From positions 186,001 through 250,000 of the forward strand of contig NZ_KI530734.1 in the NCBI RefSeq assembly GCF_000488215.1: a stretch of 64,000 nt of DNA, in the 5' to 3' direction. Origin of the DNA: Acinetobacter nectaris CIP 110549 (GTDB lineage: Bacteria; Pseudomonadota; Gammaproteobacteria; Pseudomonadales; Moraxellaceae). Each line of letters starts with the position of its first letter. The stretch's first letter is position 1. Shown one piece after another: positions 31,571 to 41,605 of the stretch. The notes beneath the pieces are model-generated. The model saw nothing but the letters and a program-made list of their open reading frames with translations. It did no database searches and had not been told where the DNA came from. Made by a program: the position numbers and the translations under genes.

Positions 31571-32716
31571 ATGTCTAATGCCAATCGCTACACTGGACTT
31601 GTAGATCGCTATCGCGACCGCTTGCCTGTATCAGAAACTACACGTGCAATCTCTTTAGGTGAAGGAAATACACCACTAATCAAACTTGAAAATATTCCAC
31701 GTATTATTGGCAAAGATGTTGAAATTTATGTGAAATATGAAGGCTTAAACCCAACAGGTTCTTTTAAAGACCGTGGTATGACCATGGCTGTAACAAAAGC
31801 TGTTGAAGCGGGTTCAAAAGCAATCATTTGTGCCTCTACAGGTAATACCTCTGCCGCTGCCGCAGCTTATGCAGCACGTGCAGGCATCAAAGCATTTGTA
31901 CTTATTCCTGAAGGCAAAATTGCCATGGGTAAAATGGCTCAAGCCATGATGTACGGCGCAATTACCATGCAAATTCGTGGTAATTTTGATGATGGTATGC
32001 GTCTTGTCAAAGAAATGGCAGACCAAGCACCTGTAACGATTGTAAACTCGATTAACCCTTACCGCTTACAAGGGCAAAAAACAATTTCATATGAAATTGT
32101 AGAAGCACTTGGTAAAGCACCTGACTACCACTGCCTACCTGTAGGTAATGCAGGAAATATTACTGCTCATTGGATGGGTTATACAGAAGCTGTTGCAAAC
32201 CAACCTGCAAGTGAATTCGAGCAAGTGGTTTATGATGCAACAACTGACCAATTTACAGGTCCAAAACCTGAAGGTCTACCTAAAATGGTCGGCTATCAAG
32301 CATCAGGCGCAGCACCATTTTTACGTGGCGCAGCTGTAGAAGCACCTGAAACAGTAGCGACAGCCATTCGTATTGGTAACCCACAAAGCTGGAATCATGC
32401 AAAAGCTGTTGTACGCGACTCAAACGGTTGGTTCGATGAGCTACAAGACAGTGAAATTTTAGATGCCCAACGTATGCTTGCAATGTACGAAGGTGTATTT
32501 GTCGAGCCTGCATCTGCTGCATCTATTGGCGGTGCTATTCGTGATATTAAAGCAGGTAAAATTGCTAAAGGTTCAGTGATTGTGTGTACCGTAACAGGTA
32601 ATGGACTTAAAGACCCAGATACTGCAATTAAACAATGTGCCGATGCAGTAATGCTAACCATTGATGCAACAATGAATGATGTGAAAAACTCAATTTTATC
32701 TCATATGGATAAATAA
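31571..32716 (+). CDS. thrC: Threonine synthase
   Basis: The 381-residue PLP enzyme converts O-phosphohomoserine to threonine. The PLP lysine lies in NPTGSFKDRGM (about 56-66), with the phosphate loop GNAGN later. The start at 31571 (MSNANRYTG) follows the short gap after hom; the in-frame extension upstream has no family match. It belongs to the shorter class of ThrC, unlike the longer E. coli-type protein. Co-transcribed with hom. Confidence 0.97.
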   Translation: MSNANRYTGLVDRYRDRLPVSETTRAISLGEGNTPLIKLENIPRIIGKDVEIYVKYEGLNPTGSFKDRGMTMAVTKAVEAGSKAIICASTGNTSAAAAAYAARAGIKAFVLIPEGKIAMGKMAQAMMYGAITMQIRGNFDDGMRLVKEMADQAPVTIVNSINPYRLQGQKTISYEIVEALGKAPDYHCLPVGNAGNITAHWMGYTEAVANQPASEFEQVVYDATTDQFTGPKPEGLPKMVGYQASGAAPFLRGAAVEAPETVATAIRIGNPQSWNHAKAVVRDSNGWFDELQDSEILDAQRMLAMYEGVFVEPASAASIGGAIRDIKAGKIAKGSVIVCTVTGNGLKDPDTAIKQCADAVMLTIDATMNDVKNSILSHMDK

Positions 32717-32730
32717 AAAAGTACATACAT

Positions 32731-32764
32731 AAAAAAATCCCTGTTATCTAACAGGGATTTTTTT
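32731..32764. terminator. Bidirectional terminator between thrC and pbpG
   Basis: AAATCCCTGTT/AACAGGGATTT with a 4-base loop and A/T runs of at least seven on both sides; it serves two convergent genes. Confidence 0.9.
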
Positions 32765-32793
32765 ATTGTAAAAAGCAAGTCTAAAGATTTAAC

Positions 32794-33816
32794 TCAGGTA
32801 TCTTTTGGTAAACCAGTTAACCAATTTAATAAGTCAGTTGCATCTGTATTACGTGCTTGCGTTGTCGGCTCACCCATAAGCACAACAACAGCAGGACGCG
32901 AGTTCACTGTCGTATGCATAACAACGCAACGACCTGCTTCATTAATAAAGCCTGTTTTAGATAAATTGATATTCCATCCACCATTACGTACAAGTGCATT
33001 GGTATTACTCGCATTTAACATACGATAGCCCAAGTTAAAATCATAATGTGGTGTTGATGAGAACTGACGAATCACCCCATATTTATAGGCTTGCGTAACC
33101 AAAATTGCTAAATCACGTGCAGATGAAACATTACGTGGGTCTAAGCCTGTTGATTCAAAATAATGCGTTGAGCTCATTCCTAGTTCACGTGCTTTTGCAT
33201 TCATTGCTGCAATAAAAGCGGGCTTACCACCTGGGTATGTTCGTGCCAATGCTGCTGCTGCAGGGTTTTCTGATTTCATGAGTGCTACAAGCAATACTTC
33301 TGCACGATTCATCTTATCGCCAGCACGTAATTTAGTACTTGCTTTCTTAGGCCCATCAAAATCGATCGGCTCTAAAGTAATATCTTGCGACATATCTAAA
33401 TGAGCATCTGCAGTTACAACAGCTGTCATCAACTTTGTAATAGATGCCATTGGGCGTGAGGAGTTACTATTTTTACTAAATAATACCTCACCCGTTTGAG
33501 CATCCATCACCAATGCTGAACCTGCATGAACATTTGGCCCTGCATTATTCATAAATGTTGTATCAACAACCCCTGAATGCATTGCAGGCGGTGCACCATT
33601 GCTTTGGCGTAACGTTGTTGATGCTGTCGTACTCCCTTGCGGGGTTAACTCTAACTCATCATCATCTGCTAATAATTCTTTTACATCATGTGTAGATAAA
33701 TTTTGATGCGGTGCAGGTTTACCATCAATCGTCAAATCTGCAAAACTATGGCAGCTCAAACTCAATAAAAGAGGCACACTTAACATGTGCACTAAAGACT
33801 TCTTTAAACTTCTCAC
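32794..33816 (-). CDS. pbpG: D-alanyl-D-alanine endopeptidase PbpG (PBP7/8)
   Basis: A 340-residue periplasmic low-molecular-mass penicillin-binding protein, likely cutting DD-cross-links. After a signal peptide (about 1-26), the active-site motifs are SITK (Ser125-Lys128), SEN (182-184, where many relatives have SDN) and KTG (287-289). Length and lack of a C-terminal amphipathic anchor fit PBP7/8 rather than PBP5. It is divergent from gacA. In A. baumannii PbpG is reported to affect survival in serum (recalled, not checked). Confidence 0.93.
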   Translation of the reverse strand: MRSLKKSLVHMLSVPLLLSLSCHSFADLTIDGKPAPHQNLSTHDVKELLADDDELELTPQGSTTASTTLRQSNGAPPAMHSGVVDTTFMNNAGPNVHAGSALVMDAQTGEVLFSKNSNSSRPMASITKLMTAVVTADAHLDMSQDITLEPIDFDGPKKASTKLRAGDKMNRAEVLLVALMKSENPAAAALARTYPGGKPAFIAAMNAKARELGMSSTHYFESTGLDPRNVSSARDLAILVTQAYKYGVIRQFSSTPHYDFNLGYRMLNASNTNALVRNGGWNINLSKTGFINEAGRCVVMHTTVNSRPAVVVLMGEPTTQARNTDATDLLNWLTGLPKDT

Positions 33817-34029
33817 AATACTTCACTCGACTAAAAGGGTGATAAGATAAATTTGCTTATTACCACAAATATGCCTTACATTTGCACAAAGCAGTTACTT
33901 GCATTAATTTCAATAACTATGCGTAAATTTCAGGTAATATTTTAAGATAGCATTGCTAATTTTGTGTTGCGATTGCAAGTTTAATTTGCTTTATGTAACA
34001 AAAAAGATCAATTTATGAGGTAACCAAAC

Positions 34030-34665
34030 GTGATTTCAGTTTTAGTCGTAGATGACCATGAGTTGGTGAGAACAGGCATTTGTCGAATGCTTACCGATCA
34101 GGTCGATATTAAAGTAATTGGACAAGCTGAATCCGGAGAAGATGCTCTCGTACTTGCGCGCCAACATCAACCCGATATTATTTTACTTGATGTAAACATG
34201 CCCGGTATTGGTGGCATTGAAACAACTCGTAGACTCGTACAAAGTATACCAACAACTAAAGTCATTGCTGTCAGTGGGCTTGCAGAAGAACCCTATCCAT
34301 CTTTGGTTTTAAAAGCAGGTGCAAAAGGCTATATTACGAAAGGTGCGCCAATTGAAGAAATGATTCGTGCTATTAAAAAAGTCACACAAGGTGGTAAATA
34401 CTTTAGTGCTGATATTGCAGAACAACTGGCAAGCTCTTATTTAGCAGATACACAACTTTCTCCATTTGATCAACTTTCTGAGCGAGAAATGCAGGTCGCA
34501 ATGATGGTTGTAAGTTGTCATAGTGCGCAAGATATCGCAGATAAATTGTTTGTGAGTGTTAAAACAGTAAATACTTACCGCTATCGTATTTTTGAAAAAC
34601 TGAACATTGACAGTGATGTCAAACTAACGCACCTTGCCATGCGTTATAACCTTGTTCAGCCATAA
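34030..34665 (+). CDS. gacA: GacA/UvrY-type response regulator
   Basis: A 211-residue NarL/FixJ-family regulator. The receiver domain has acidic residues DD (8-9), phospho-acceptor Asp54 (LLDVNMPG) and Lys near 105; the C-terminal LuxR-type helix-turn-helix includes LSEREMQVA and SVKTVNTYRYRIFEKL. The start is GTG at 34030 with GAGG upstream. It is followed four bases later by pilS, an unusual coupling of a global regulator with pilus genes. The cognate GacS kinase is not in the window. Confidence 0.92.
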   Translation: MISVLVVDDHELVRTGICRMLTDQVDIKVIGQAESGEDALVLARQHQPDIILLDVNMPGIGGIETTRRLVQSIPTTKVIAVSGLAEEPYPSLVLKAGAKGYITKGAPIEEMIRAIKKVTQGGKYFSADIAEQLASSYLADTQLSPFDQLSEREMQVAMMVVSCHSAQDIADKLFVSVKTVNTYRYRIFEKLNIDSDVKLTHLAMRYNLVQP

Positions 34666-34669
34666 CTAA

Positions 34670-36244
34670 ATGATGCGCGCCATACCAGATAGTTTAAGCC
34701 TCTATCGCTTAGGGTTATGGTATGGCATGTATCGTATTATTATTGCAAGTGGTTTACTTGTAATATTTTTTTTAAATGTCCCACATGACTTGCTCAATTA
34801 TAAATATCAGAATATCTATATTTTCACCCTGATTATTTATACGATTATCAACTTATTTCAGTTACTTTTACTACCACAAAGTGATGCACCACTTTCAAAA
34901 AAAATAAAATTTTTTAGCATTGTCGATGTCTGTTGTTTTAGCATGCTCACCTTTGCTCAAGGCACATCAAACTTACATATTAGCCTATTATTTGCCATTA
35001 CAATTTTTATTACCAACTTACTTTTACCCCATAAGACAGCATTAACACTCACCTTATGTTCAATTATCGCTGTGGTGTATATTCCCTTCATTGACTCTTG
35101 GATTTATGTCAATCATTTGAATAATATTGGCAGTACACTTTTCTTAGCCTTTCTTTTTATTGCTATTTATATTACAGCACAGTTTACAGCTAATCGTTTT
35201 GAACGGCTCTCTAAAGTTAATAACTCGCAGTCCATTGCTATTTTACAACTACAAGATCTCAATCAATACATCTTAGAACAAGTAGATATGGGGTACTTGG
35301 TCATTAATCAAAACCAACATATTATTTTGGCAAATCCAGCAGCTTACGAATTGCTAGGTATTCCTCATACACAAAAAATTGTAGATTTACCATTACAAGA
35401 TATACAAAAAGATTTATACCGCCATATCAACGCCCAACCCATTACCCAAGGGGAGCGTTTTATTTTTGAGGTAAAGCAATCTTCAAATCAAATTCATATC
35501 CGTATACAAATGCTCAAAGTTCCTGAACAGCTTCTAACACTGTTCATCATGCAAGATGCTCAAAGGCTCAACAATCATGTTCAACAGTTAAAGCTTGCTG
35601 CTTTAGGACAGCTTTCTGCAAGTATTGCACATGAGATCCGCAATCCTTTAGCAAGTATTGTTCAAGCCAATGATCTACTCATTGAAGCAAACTCAGATGA
35701 AAAAATAATGCTTCAAAAAATGATTGCTAAACAAAGCCAACGAATTAATCATATTATTGAATCTACACTAGAAATGGCGCGCCATAAAGCACCCACGGCT
35801 ATGTTTATTACACTCAATACATTGATCAATGATTGTCTAGAAAATGACTTTTCAGATATACCCTCTGACCAAATTCATCTCAGTATTACAGAAAATATTT
35901 TTATTAAATTTGATGAAACACATCTGAGGCAAGTCCTCATTAACTTAATACGCAATGCGTTAAGACATAATTCTGCGTATAATACTCATATAGAAGTGAA
36001 AATTTACACTAAGAATCTACGTGTATTCATAGATATACTTAATTTTGGTATGGATATTCCTACACAACATGTTAAAAACTTATTTTCACCTTTTTTTACA
36101 ACAGAAATTGATGGAACGGGGCTAGGCTTATATTTATCACGTAGTTTATGTGATGCGAACCAAGCGACTTTAAATTATATAAAACTAGACCATGCCACAT
36201 GCTTTCGTATTGAATGCCCACAGGTCTTATTAGAAGCAAACTGA
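34670..36244 (+). CDS. pilS: Sensor histidine kinase PilS
   Basis: A 524-residue membrane kinase with about six N-terminal helices (to about residue 172), a PAS-like region (about 195-300), the phospho-acceptor His321 in AHEIRNPLAS, an N box (NLIRNALRH) and a G box (GTGLGLYLS). This matches PilS, which senses pilin and membrane state and controls pilA with PilR. It lies directly between gacA and pilR. ATG at 34673 is an equally possible start. Confidence 0.93.
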   Translation: MMRAIPDSLSLYRLGLWYGMYRIIIASGLLVIFFLNVPHDLLNYKYQNIYIFTLIIYTIINLFQLLLLPQSDAPLSKKIKFFSIVDVCCFSMLTFAQGTSNLHISLLFAITIFITNLLLPHKTALTLTLCSIIAVVYIPFIDSWIYVNHLNNIGSTLFLAFLFIAIYITAQFTANRFERLSKVNNSQSIAILQLQDLNQYILEQVDMGYLVINQNQHIILANPAAYELLGIPHTQKIVDLPLQDIQKDLYRHINAQPITQGERFIFEVKQSSNQIHIRIQMLKVPEQLLTLFIMQDAQRLNNHVQQLKLAALGQLSASIAHEIRNPLASIVQANDLLIEANSDEKIMLQKMIAKQSQRINHIIESTLEMARHKAPTAMFITLNTLINDCLENDFSDIPSDQIHLSITENIFIKFDETHLRQVLINLIRNALRHNSAYNTHIEVKIYTKNLRVFIDILNFGMDIPTQHVKNLFSPFFTTEIDGTGLGLYLSRSLCDANQATLNYIKLDHATCFRIECPQVLLEAN

Positions 36245-36250
36245 GATCAA

Positions 36251-37678
36251 ATGACAATAAATAATCCAACTGTTCTACTCGTAGATGATGAGATAGACTT
36301 ATGTACACTCATACAAATGGGGCTCAAACGTGTTGGTATTCATTGTGATATTGCTCACAATGTAACAGATGCTAAAGAAAAGCTTACCCAATATAGCTAC
36401 GATGCTTGTTTAACCGATTTAAATCTGCCCGATGAAACAGGCTTAGCACTTGTAAAATATGTCACTGAGAATTACACCGACCTTCCAATTGCTGTACTCA
36501 GTGCCTATGGAAATATGGAAATTGCGATTTCTGCTTTAAAAGCAGGTGCTTTCGATTTTATTAGTAAACCTGTCAATACCGATACACTTAAAAATTTATT
36601 TGATAAATTATTTGCTGATAAGAAAAATACCACAATTGCAAATCTTTCTCATATCGAAGATCAATTACTTATTGGTCAATCTGACGTTATGAATAAATTG
36701 CGTCAAGCCCTTAAAAAAGTTGCGAAAACACAAGCGCCCGTTTTTATTATGGGTGAATCTGGGACAGGTAAAGAGGTTGCCGCTAAACTCATTCACCTAC
36801 TCAGTCATCGAAAAGATGCGCCTTTTATTGCAATTAACTGCGGCGCAATTCCATCAGACCTCATGGAAAGTGAGCTATTTGGCTATGTAAAAGGCAGCTT
36901 CACTGGCGCAACACAAAATAAGATTGGACTTATACAGTCTGCTGATGGCGGTACATTATTTCTAGATGAAATAGCAGAACTTCCAATGAATATGCAGGTC
37001 AAACTTTTACGTGCTGTTCAAGAAAAACGAATTCGTCCTATTGGCTCAGATGTTGAAATCCCTGTCGACTTTCGTATCGTGAGTGCCACACACCAAAATA
37101 TAGAGAAAAGAATTCAGGAAGGTGAGTTCAGACAAGATCTATTTTTCAGGCTACATGTCATTGATATTCAGCTTCCCCCTCTGCGGGATCGTGGGTCAGA
37201 TATACTCTTATTGGCAATACACTTCTTAGAAAAAATCTGTGCAGAATGGCATATAGAACCTAAAGAGCTTACACTTTCTGCCAAAGAGTGGCTCATGAAG
37301 CAATATTATGTCGGCAATATCCGAGAGTTACGTAATATGATTGAGCGTGCTGTAACGCTCTCAGAAAGCCATCTTATTAGTGATGCCAACTTAAAAACCA
37401 TCGGTCATCTAAAGTCTTTTTCACAAGAAAATTTAAATCAAGCACCCTCTCTACAATCATCAAATGCGACTCAAATACAAGCATCTCAGAACAGTATAGA
37501 TATGCAGCAAGTATGGCAAGATGGTCTAGAAACATATTTAGAATCTATAGAGAAGAAAATATTAGTAGAAACCTTAAATAAAACCTACTGGAATAGAACA
37601 CAAGCCGCAAAGAAACTAAATATGTCTTTCAGATCTTTACGTTATCGCCTTAAAAAGTTTGGCTTAGATGAAGACTAA
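36251..37678 (+). CDS. pilR: Sigma-54 response regulator PilR
   Basis: A 475-residue NtrC-family activator: receiver domain with Asp56 (CLTDLNLPDE), AAA+ domain with Walker A GESGTGKE and the sigma-54 contact loop GSFTGA (Ser in place of the more common Ala), Walker B GGTLFLDE, and a Fis-type helix-turn-helix at the C-terminus (NRTQAAKKLNMSFRSLRYRL). It should activate the type IV pilin gene with RNA polymerase-sigma-54. Its stop overlaps the convergent ctpA stop by four bases. Confidence 0.95.
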   Translation: MTINNPTVLLVDDEIDLCTLIQMGLKRVGIHCDIAHNVTDAKEKLTQYSYDACLTDLNLPDETGLALVKYVTENYTDLPIAVLSAYGNMEIAISALKAGAFDFISKPVNTDTLKNLFDKLFADKKNTTIANLSHIEDQLLIGQSDVMNKLRQALKKVAKTQAPVFIMGESGTGKEVAAKLIHLLSHRKDAPFIAINCGAIPSDLMESELFGYVKGSFTGATQNKIGLIQSADGGTLFLDEIAELPMNMQVKLLRAVQEKRIRPIGSDVEIPVDFRIVSATHQNIEKRIQEGEFRQDLFFRLHVIDIQLPPLRDRGSDILLLAIHFLEKICAEWHIEPKELTLSAKEWLMKQYYVGNIRELRNMIERAVTLSESHLISDANLKTIGHLKSFSQENLNQAPSLQSSNATQIQASQNSIDMQQVWQDGLETYLESIEKKILVETLNKTYWNRTQAAKKLNMSFRSLRYRLKKFGLDED

Positions 37679-38853
37679 TGTTTAAGCAGCGCATCTGCTA
37701 CATTTTCTAAATACGTATTGTCTTTTATATTTGCTAGTCTTGGCATACTTTGATCGGGTTGTATGCCCCGACCATCAATCATATTACCATTTGGAGTAAA
37801 GTAGTGTGATACTGTCATTTGCACTGCTGCGCCATTTGGGAGTGGAAAGAGTTTTTGTACCACACCCTTACCATAACTTTTCTCACCCAAAACCCAAGCA
37901 CGCTGATGCTCTTTTAATGCAGCAGTAAATACTTCTGCGGCAGATGCTGAACGACTGTTAATTAAAATACCTAGCTTTAAACCTTCAAACTCTTTACTTG
38001 GCAAAGCCTGAAAAGTTTGACTACCTTCAGAACGACTTCGTGTCGTTACAATTATGCCATTATTTAAGAAAAGATCTGCTGTTTCTACAGCAGCCGATAA
38101 TAATCCACCAGGGTTATTACTTAAATCGAAAAGTACGGCTTTTACTTTACTATTTGCGTACTGCTCTAAAATACTTTTAATTTCACTGGCTGTTTCTTGC
38201 TGAAATACAGGTACTTTTATCACTAAAACCTGATTTTTTAAGAGTGTTGTTGCAATTTCAACTTCTATTTTTTTATTACGAACCACTGTAATAGGCTGAC
38301 CAACAGGAGCAACTTGTACATTAATAACAGTACCTACAGCACCCAATAAAATATTCTTCACCTGATTCGGATTTAAATCTTTAAGCTCAGTATTATCGAG
38401 CTTATAAACAGGCATACCATTATGAATGCCTAATTTTGCAGAGTCTGAGTTGGGTCTAACACCACGGATATACCATTGACGTTGAGCACGATCTAAACTC
38501 AAATCAAAATCAACTGTCGCAACATCACCATCTGTATATTGAATCAGTTGATGATACTCAGTAGGGGTTAAATATCTTGAATAACGATCGAGTCCGCTGA
38601 CCAATCCTTTAATGGCTTGCTCAAACAACTCATCATCAGAAGTTTCACGTACATAGTTATCTTTAATTAAAGCATAAATTTGTACAAACCGCTGAATCTC
38701 ATCTACAGGAACTTCTTGACTATGTAAGGTCTTTTCATCAAGGTCATAATCTGAGTTTTGACTGCGATCATCAGATGTCGCAGCCAAAATGGAATGATTC
38801 ATGCAACCTAACAGACCAAGTAAAATACCAAGTTTTTTCAGTTGATGAATCAT
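37675..38853 (-). CDS. ctpA: S41 carboxyl-terminal processing protease
   Basis: A 392-residue periplasmic protease with a signal peptide (about 1-25), a PDZ domain (about 110-190) and an S41 catalytic domain. The Ser-Lys dyad lies in NSRSASAAEV (Ser302 or 304) and SYGKGVVQ (Lys329). A Cys at 17 gives a poor lipobox-like context (LLGCM), so lipidation is uncertain. It follows gpmI by 14 bases and probably shares its transcript. Substrates are unknown. Confidence 0.9.
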   Translation of the reverse strand: MIHQLKKLGILLGLLGCMNHSILAATSDDRSQNSDYDLDEKTLHSQEVPVDEIQRFVQIYALIKDNYVRETSDDELFEQAIKGLVSGLDRYSRYLTPTEYHQLIQYTDGDVATVDFDLSLDRAQRQWYIRGVRPNSDSAKLGIHNGMPVYKLDNTELKDLNPNQVKNILLGAVGTVINVQVAPVGQPITVVRNKKIEVEIATTLLKNQVLVIKVPVFQQETASEIKSILEQYANSKVKAVLFDLSNNPGGLLSAAVETADLFLNNGIIVTTRSRSEGSQTFQALPSKEFEGLKLGILINSRSASAAEVFTAALKEHQRAWVLGEKSYGKGVVQKLFPLPNGAAVQMTVSHYFTPNGNMIDGRGIQPDQSMPRLANIKDNTYLENVADALLKH

Positions 38854-38867
38854 TCACAGACCTCTAT

Positions 38868-40415
38868 TTATTCAGCTAACGTAATTAAATTACGCCCTTT
38901 CATTTCTTGTGGAATTGGTAACTTCATTAAGCTTAAAAGCGTTGGTGCAACATCTGCTAAGACACCACCATCTGCAATCGTTGCACTTGTTGGGCCAACA
39001 TAAATAAATGGAACAAGCTCCGTTGTATGTTGCGTATGCACCTGACCACTTTCATAATCTTGCATTTGTTCAACATTACCATGGTCGGCTGTAACAAGCA
39101 TATGTCCGTGCTGTGCCATGACAGCTTCATAGACACGACCTAAACAGGTGTCTACTGCTTCCACCGCTTTTACCGCCGCATCGAATACGCCTGTATGCCC
39201 AACCATATCGCCATTGGCATAGTTAATTACAATCAGATCATATGCTTGAGAGTTAATTGCCTCAACCACTTTATCCGTGACTTCATAAGCACTCATTTCA
39301 GGCTTTAAGTCGTAAGTTGCCACACTTGGCGATGGAATCAGAATACGTTTTTCACCTTCATATTCATCTTCACGACCACCACTAAAGAAGAATGTCACAT
39401 GTGCATACTTTTCAGTTTCAGCAATACGAAGTTGAGTCTTTCCTAAATTAGAAAGGTACTCACCTAAAGTATTATGTAGTGCTTCTGGCATATACGCTAC
39501 AGGCGCTTGAATACTTGCTTGATAACGTGTAAGCATGACAAATTCAGCAAGTTTAGGCTGCACTTTACGCTCAAAACCTGCAAAATCGGTTTCTACAAAT
39601 GCACGCGTTAACTCACGTGCACGGTCTGCACGGAAGTTCATAAATACAACACTGTCACCATCTTGAATTGGTGTTTTTTCACCAATACGCGTCGCTTTCA
39701 CAAACTCATCAGTTTCTTCAGCTGCATATGCTTGTTGTAAACCTTCTTCAGCAGTGGCAGCCACACGTACAGCTTCACCTTCAGTAAGTAAACGATAAGC
39801 CTGTTCTACACGATCCCAACGGTTATCACGATCCATTGCAAAATAACGACCAATCATGGAAACAATACGACCTTGATTTGGGTACTGTGCAAACAGTGCA
39901 TCTAATTTCTTTAATGCAGATTCTGCGCTTTTTGGTGGTGTATCACGACCATCAGTAAAAGCATGTAAATACACTTTTGCATTGCGTTTTAATGCAAGCT
40001 CACACATTGCCACAATGTGGTCTTCATGTGCATGTACACCGCCGTCTGAAAGTAAACCAATAATATGAACAGCGCCATCTTTTGCTTTAGCTTTTTCTAC
40101 AGCATCGACCAGTACTTGGTTTTTAAAGAAGTCACCTGTGCGGATATCTTTAGTAATACGCGTAAAATCTTGATATAGCACACGCCCTGCACCAAGGTTC
40201 ATATGTCCTACTTCAGAATTTCCCATTTGACCATCAGGTAAGCCAACATCTTCACCCGAGCCAGAAATTAAACTATGCGGATGGTTCGCTTCCATTGCGG
40301 TCAAATTTGGGGTCTTTGCTGCAAGAAAAGCGTTGTCTTGTTTTGCTTCGCGGTGACCTATACCATCCATAATGACTAAGATATGTGGGATCTTGCCAGC
40401 CTTCACGTCCGTCAT
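38868..40415 (-). CDS. gpmI: 2,3-bisphosphoglycerate-independent phosphoglycerate mutase
   Basis: A 515-residue alkaline-phosphatase-superfamily enzyme that interconverts 3- and 2-phosphoglycerate using Mn(II). The N-terminal metal Asp ([11 protein letters not shown]), the phospho-serine loop [12 protein letters not shown] (about 62-73) and the C-terminal metal site [10 protein letters not shown] are conserved. Length is typical. It is upstream of ctpA on the same strand. Confidence 0.98.
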   Translation of the reverse strand: MTDVKAGKIPHILVIMDGIGHREAKQDNAFLAAKTPNLTAMEANHPHSLISGSGEDVGLPDGQMGNSEVGHMNLGAGRVLYQDFTRITKDIRTGDFFKNQVLVDAVEKAKAKDGAVHIIGLLSDGGVHAHEDHIVAMCELALKRNAKVYLHAFTDGRDTPPKSAESALKKLDALFAQYPNQGRIVSMIGRYFAMDRDNRWDRVEQAYRLLTEGEAVRVAATAEEGLQQAYAAEETDEFVKATRIGEKTPIQDGDSVVFMNFRADRARELTRAFVETDFAGFERKVQPKLAEFVMLTRYQASIQAPVAYMPEALHNTLGEYLSNLGKTQLRIAETEKYAHVTFFFSGGREDEYEGEKRILIPSPSVATYDLKPEMSAYEVTDKVVEAINSQAYDLIVINYANGDMVGHTGVFDAAVKAVEAVDTCLGRVYEAVMAQHGHMLVTADHGNVEQMQDYESGQVHTQHTTELVPFIYVGPTSATIADGGVLADVAPTLLSLMKLPIPQEMKGRNLITLAE

Positions 40416-40521
40416 AGTATATTCTCTTTGTTGTTTATTGAAATTTCCATCTTACATACTTTTTAAACAGGAGACTATGTTACCAAGGTTGTATGCTACA
40501 AAGCACATACAACCTTTTTTT
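40393..40521 (+). ncRNA. Candidate small RNA between gpmI and lptG
   Basis: An 11-bp stem (40485-40495 with 40506-40516) is followed by seven T on the plus strand only, while both flanking genes are on the minus strand. Upstream on the plus strand TTGCCA (40393-40398) and TAGTAT (40415-40420) are spaced by 16 bases, predicting a transcript of about 95 bases starting near 40427, divergent from gpmI. AGGAG followed by ATG inside it opens only a short, unconvincing frame. The hairpin could instead be a 3' structure of lptG mRNA. Confidence 0.4.
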
Positions 40522-40525
40522 CAGT

Positions 40526-41596
40526 TTATTTCGCTCGGTTCAACAAGTACCCGCCTGCTATAAAGATTAAGACAATCGGTGTAAATACAAACCATGCAGG
40601 CGATGCGTTATAAACCAAACTTGCATAGCCAAAGAAATCTTGAATGTAATAAAAGCCTAACCCAGTAAACAACGCAATAACCAAACGAAAGCCCATAGAC
40701 TGTTGACGCAATGGGCCAAAAATAAATGAGCATGCAATAATTACCAAAGCAATCAAAGAAAAAGGCATACCTGCTTTTTGCCAAAATGCGAGCTGATAAG
40801 ACTTTGGTACTTGGCTATAATCAGATAAATAGCGAATAAAGGAAACCAACTGACTTGGTGATAAATCTTCAGGATCAATGGTCACCATATGTACATATTT
40901 AGGCTGTAGTGCTAAAGCAATATCTGTCTGAGGAAGCTTTTCCTCAATAGCATGCCCATCTTCCTGTACCGTCATTTGCGTTACATTATTCAGTTGCCAC
41001 TGACCATTTTTTTGAAAATGACCATTTTCTGCATTCAATGTATATCTTAAATGATAGTTGTCGTCAAAATCTAGAATTTGTATCCCTTTTAGATCGCCGT
41101 CTGAGTTTGCATAATTTATATAAATAAAACGCTGTTCTTCCCTTGTCCAATAACCACGTACCTCTCCAAGCGAAGATATACTCTGATGTTTCTTAAGGCT
41201 ATCTGCTCTTTCATTGGTATACGGTATCACCCATTCACTCAAAGCAAATGCCAAAATAATTAAGATAAGTGCAGAGCGAACAACCCAACCTACAATACGC
41301 CATAAACTGACACCTATCGAGCGCATGACTACGAGTTCACTGTTCGATGCAAGTGTCCCCAAGCCAATAACTGCACCGATTAATGCTGAAATAGGTAATA
41401 TTTTATAAAGGAAAGCTGGTGTGTTCCAAAGAACATATTGCAGCGCTTGTAAAGCATTATAGCCATGTTTCAATGCACTCAATTCTGCAAGATACGTAAA
41501 TAAGCCTTGTAACAGTGTTAACACAGCGGTTGCACCAAGCATGGCAAGCACTGTTGTAGAGGTCACATGTTTAGCGATTAGACTACGTGCGAACAT
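40526..41596 (-). CDS. lptG: LPS export permease LptG
   Basis: A 356-residue inner-membrane permease of the LptB2FG complex that extracts lipopolysaccharide or lipooligosaccharide toward the periplasmic bridge. Three N-terminal and three C-terminal helices flank a periplasmic beta-jellyroll region (about 120-265), the YjgP/YjgQ fold. It lies nine bases after lptF; order and sequence assign this second gene as LptG. Essential in most Gram-negatives, although A. baumannii can sometimes survive LOS loss (established). Confidence 0.94.
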   Translation of the reverse strand: MFARSLIAKHVTSTTVLAMLGATAVLTLLQGLFTYLAELSALKHGYNALQALQYVLWNTPAFLYKILPISALIGAVIGLGTLASNSELVVMRSIGVSLWRIVGWVVRSALILIILAFALSEWVIPYTNERADSLKKHQSISSLGEVRGYWTREEQRFIYINYANSDGDLKGIQILDFDDNYHLRYTLNAENGHFQKNGQWQLNNVTQMTVQEDGHAIEEKLPQTDIALALQPKYVHMVTIDPEDLSPSQLVSFIRYLSDYSQVPKSYQLAFWQKAGMPFSLIALVIIACSFIFGPLRQQSMGFRLVIALFTGLGFYYIQDFFGYASLVYNASPAWFVFTPIVLIFIAGGYLLNRAK

Positions 41597-41605
41597 TCAT
41601 AGACC

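Noticed and set aside
40372..40563. 63-codon plus-strand frame with AGGAG before an internal ATG
   Set aside because: The internal frame runs through the terminator hairpin and into lptG antisense; composition is not protein-like. Reported only as part of the candidate small RNA.
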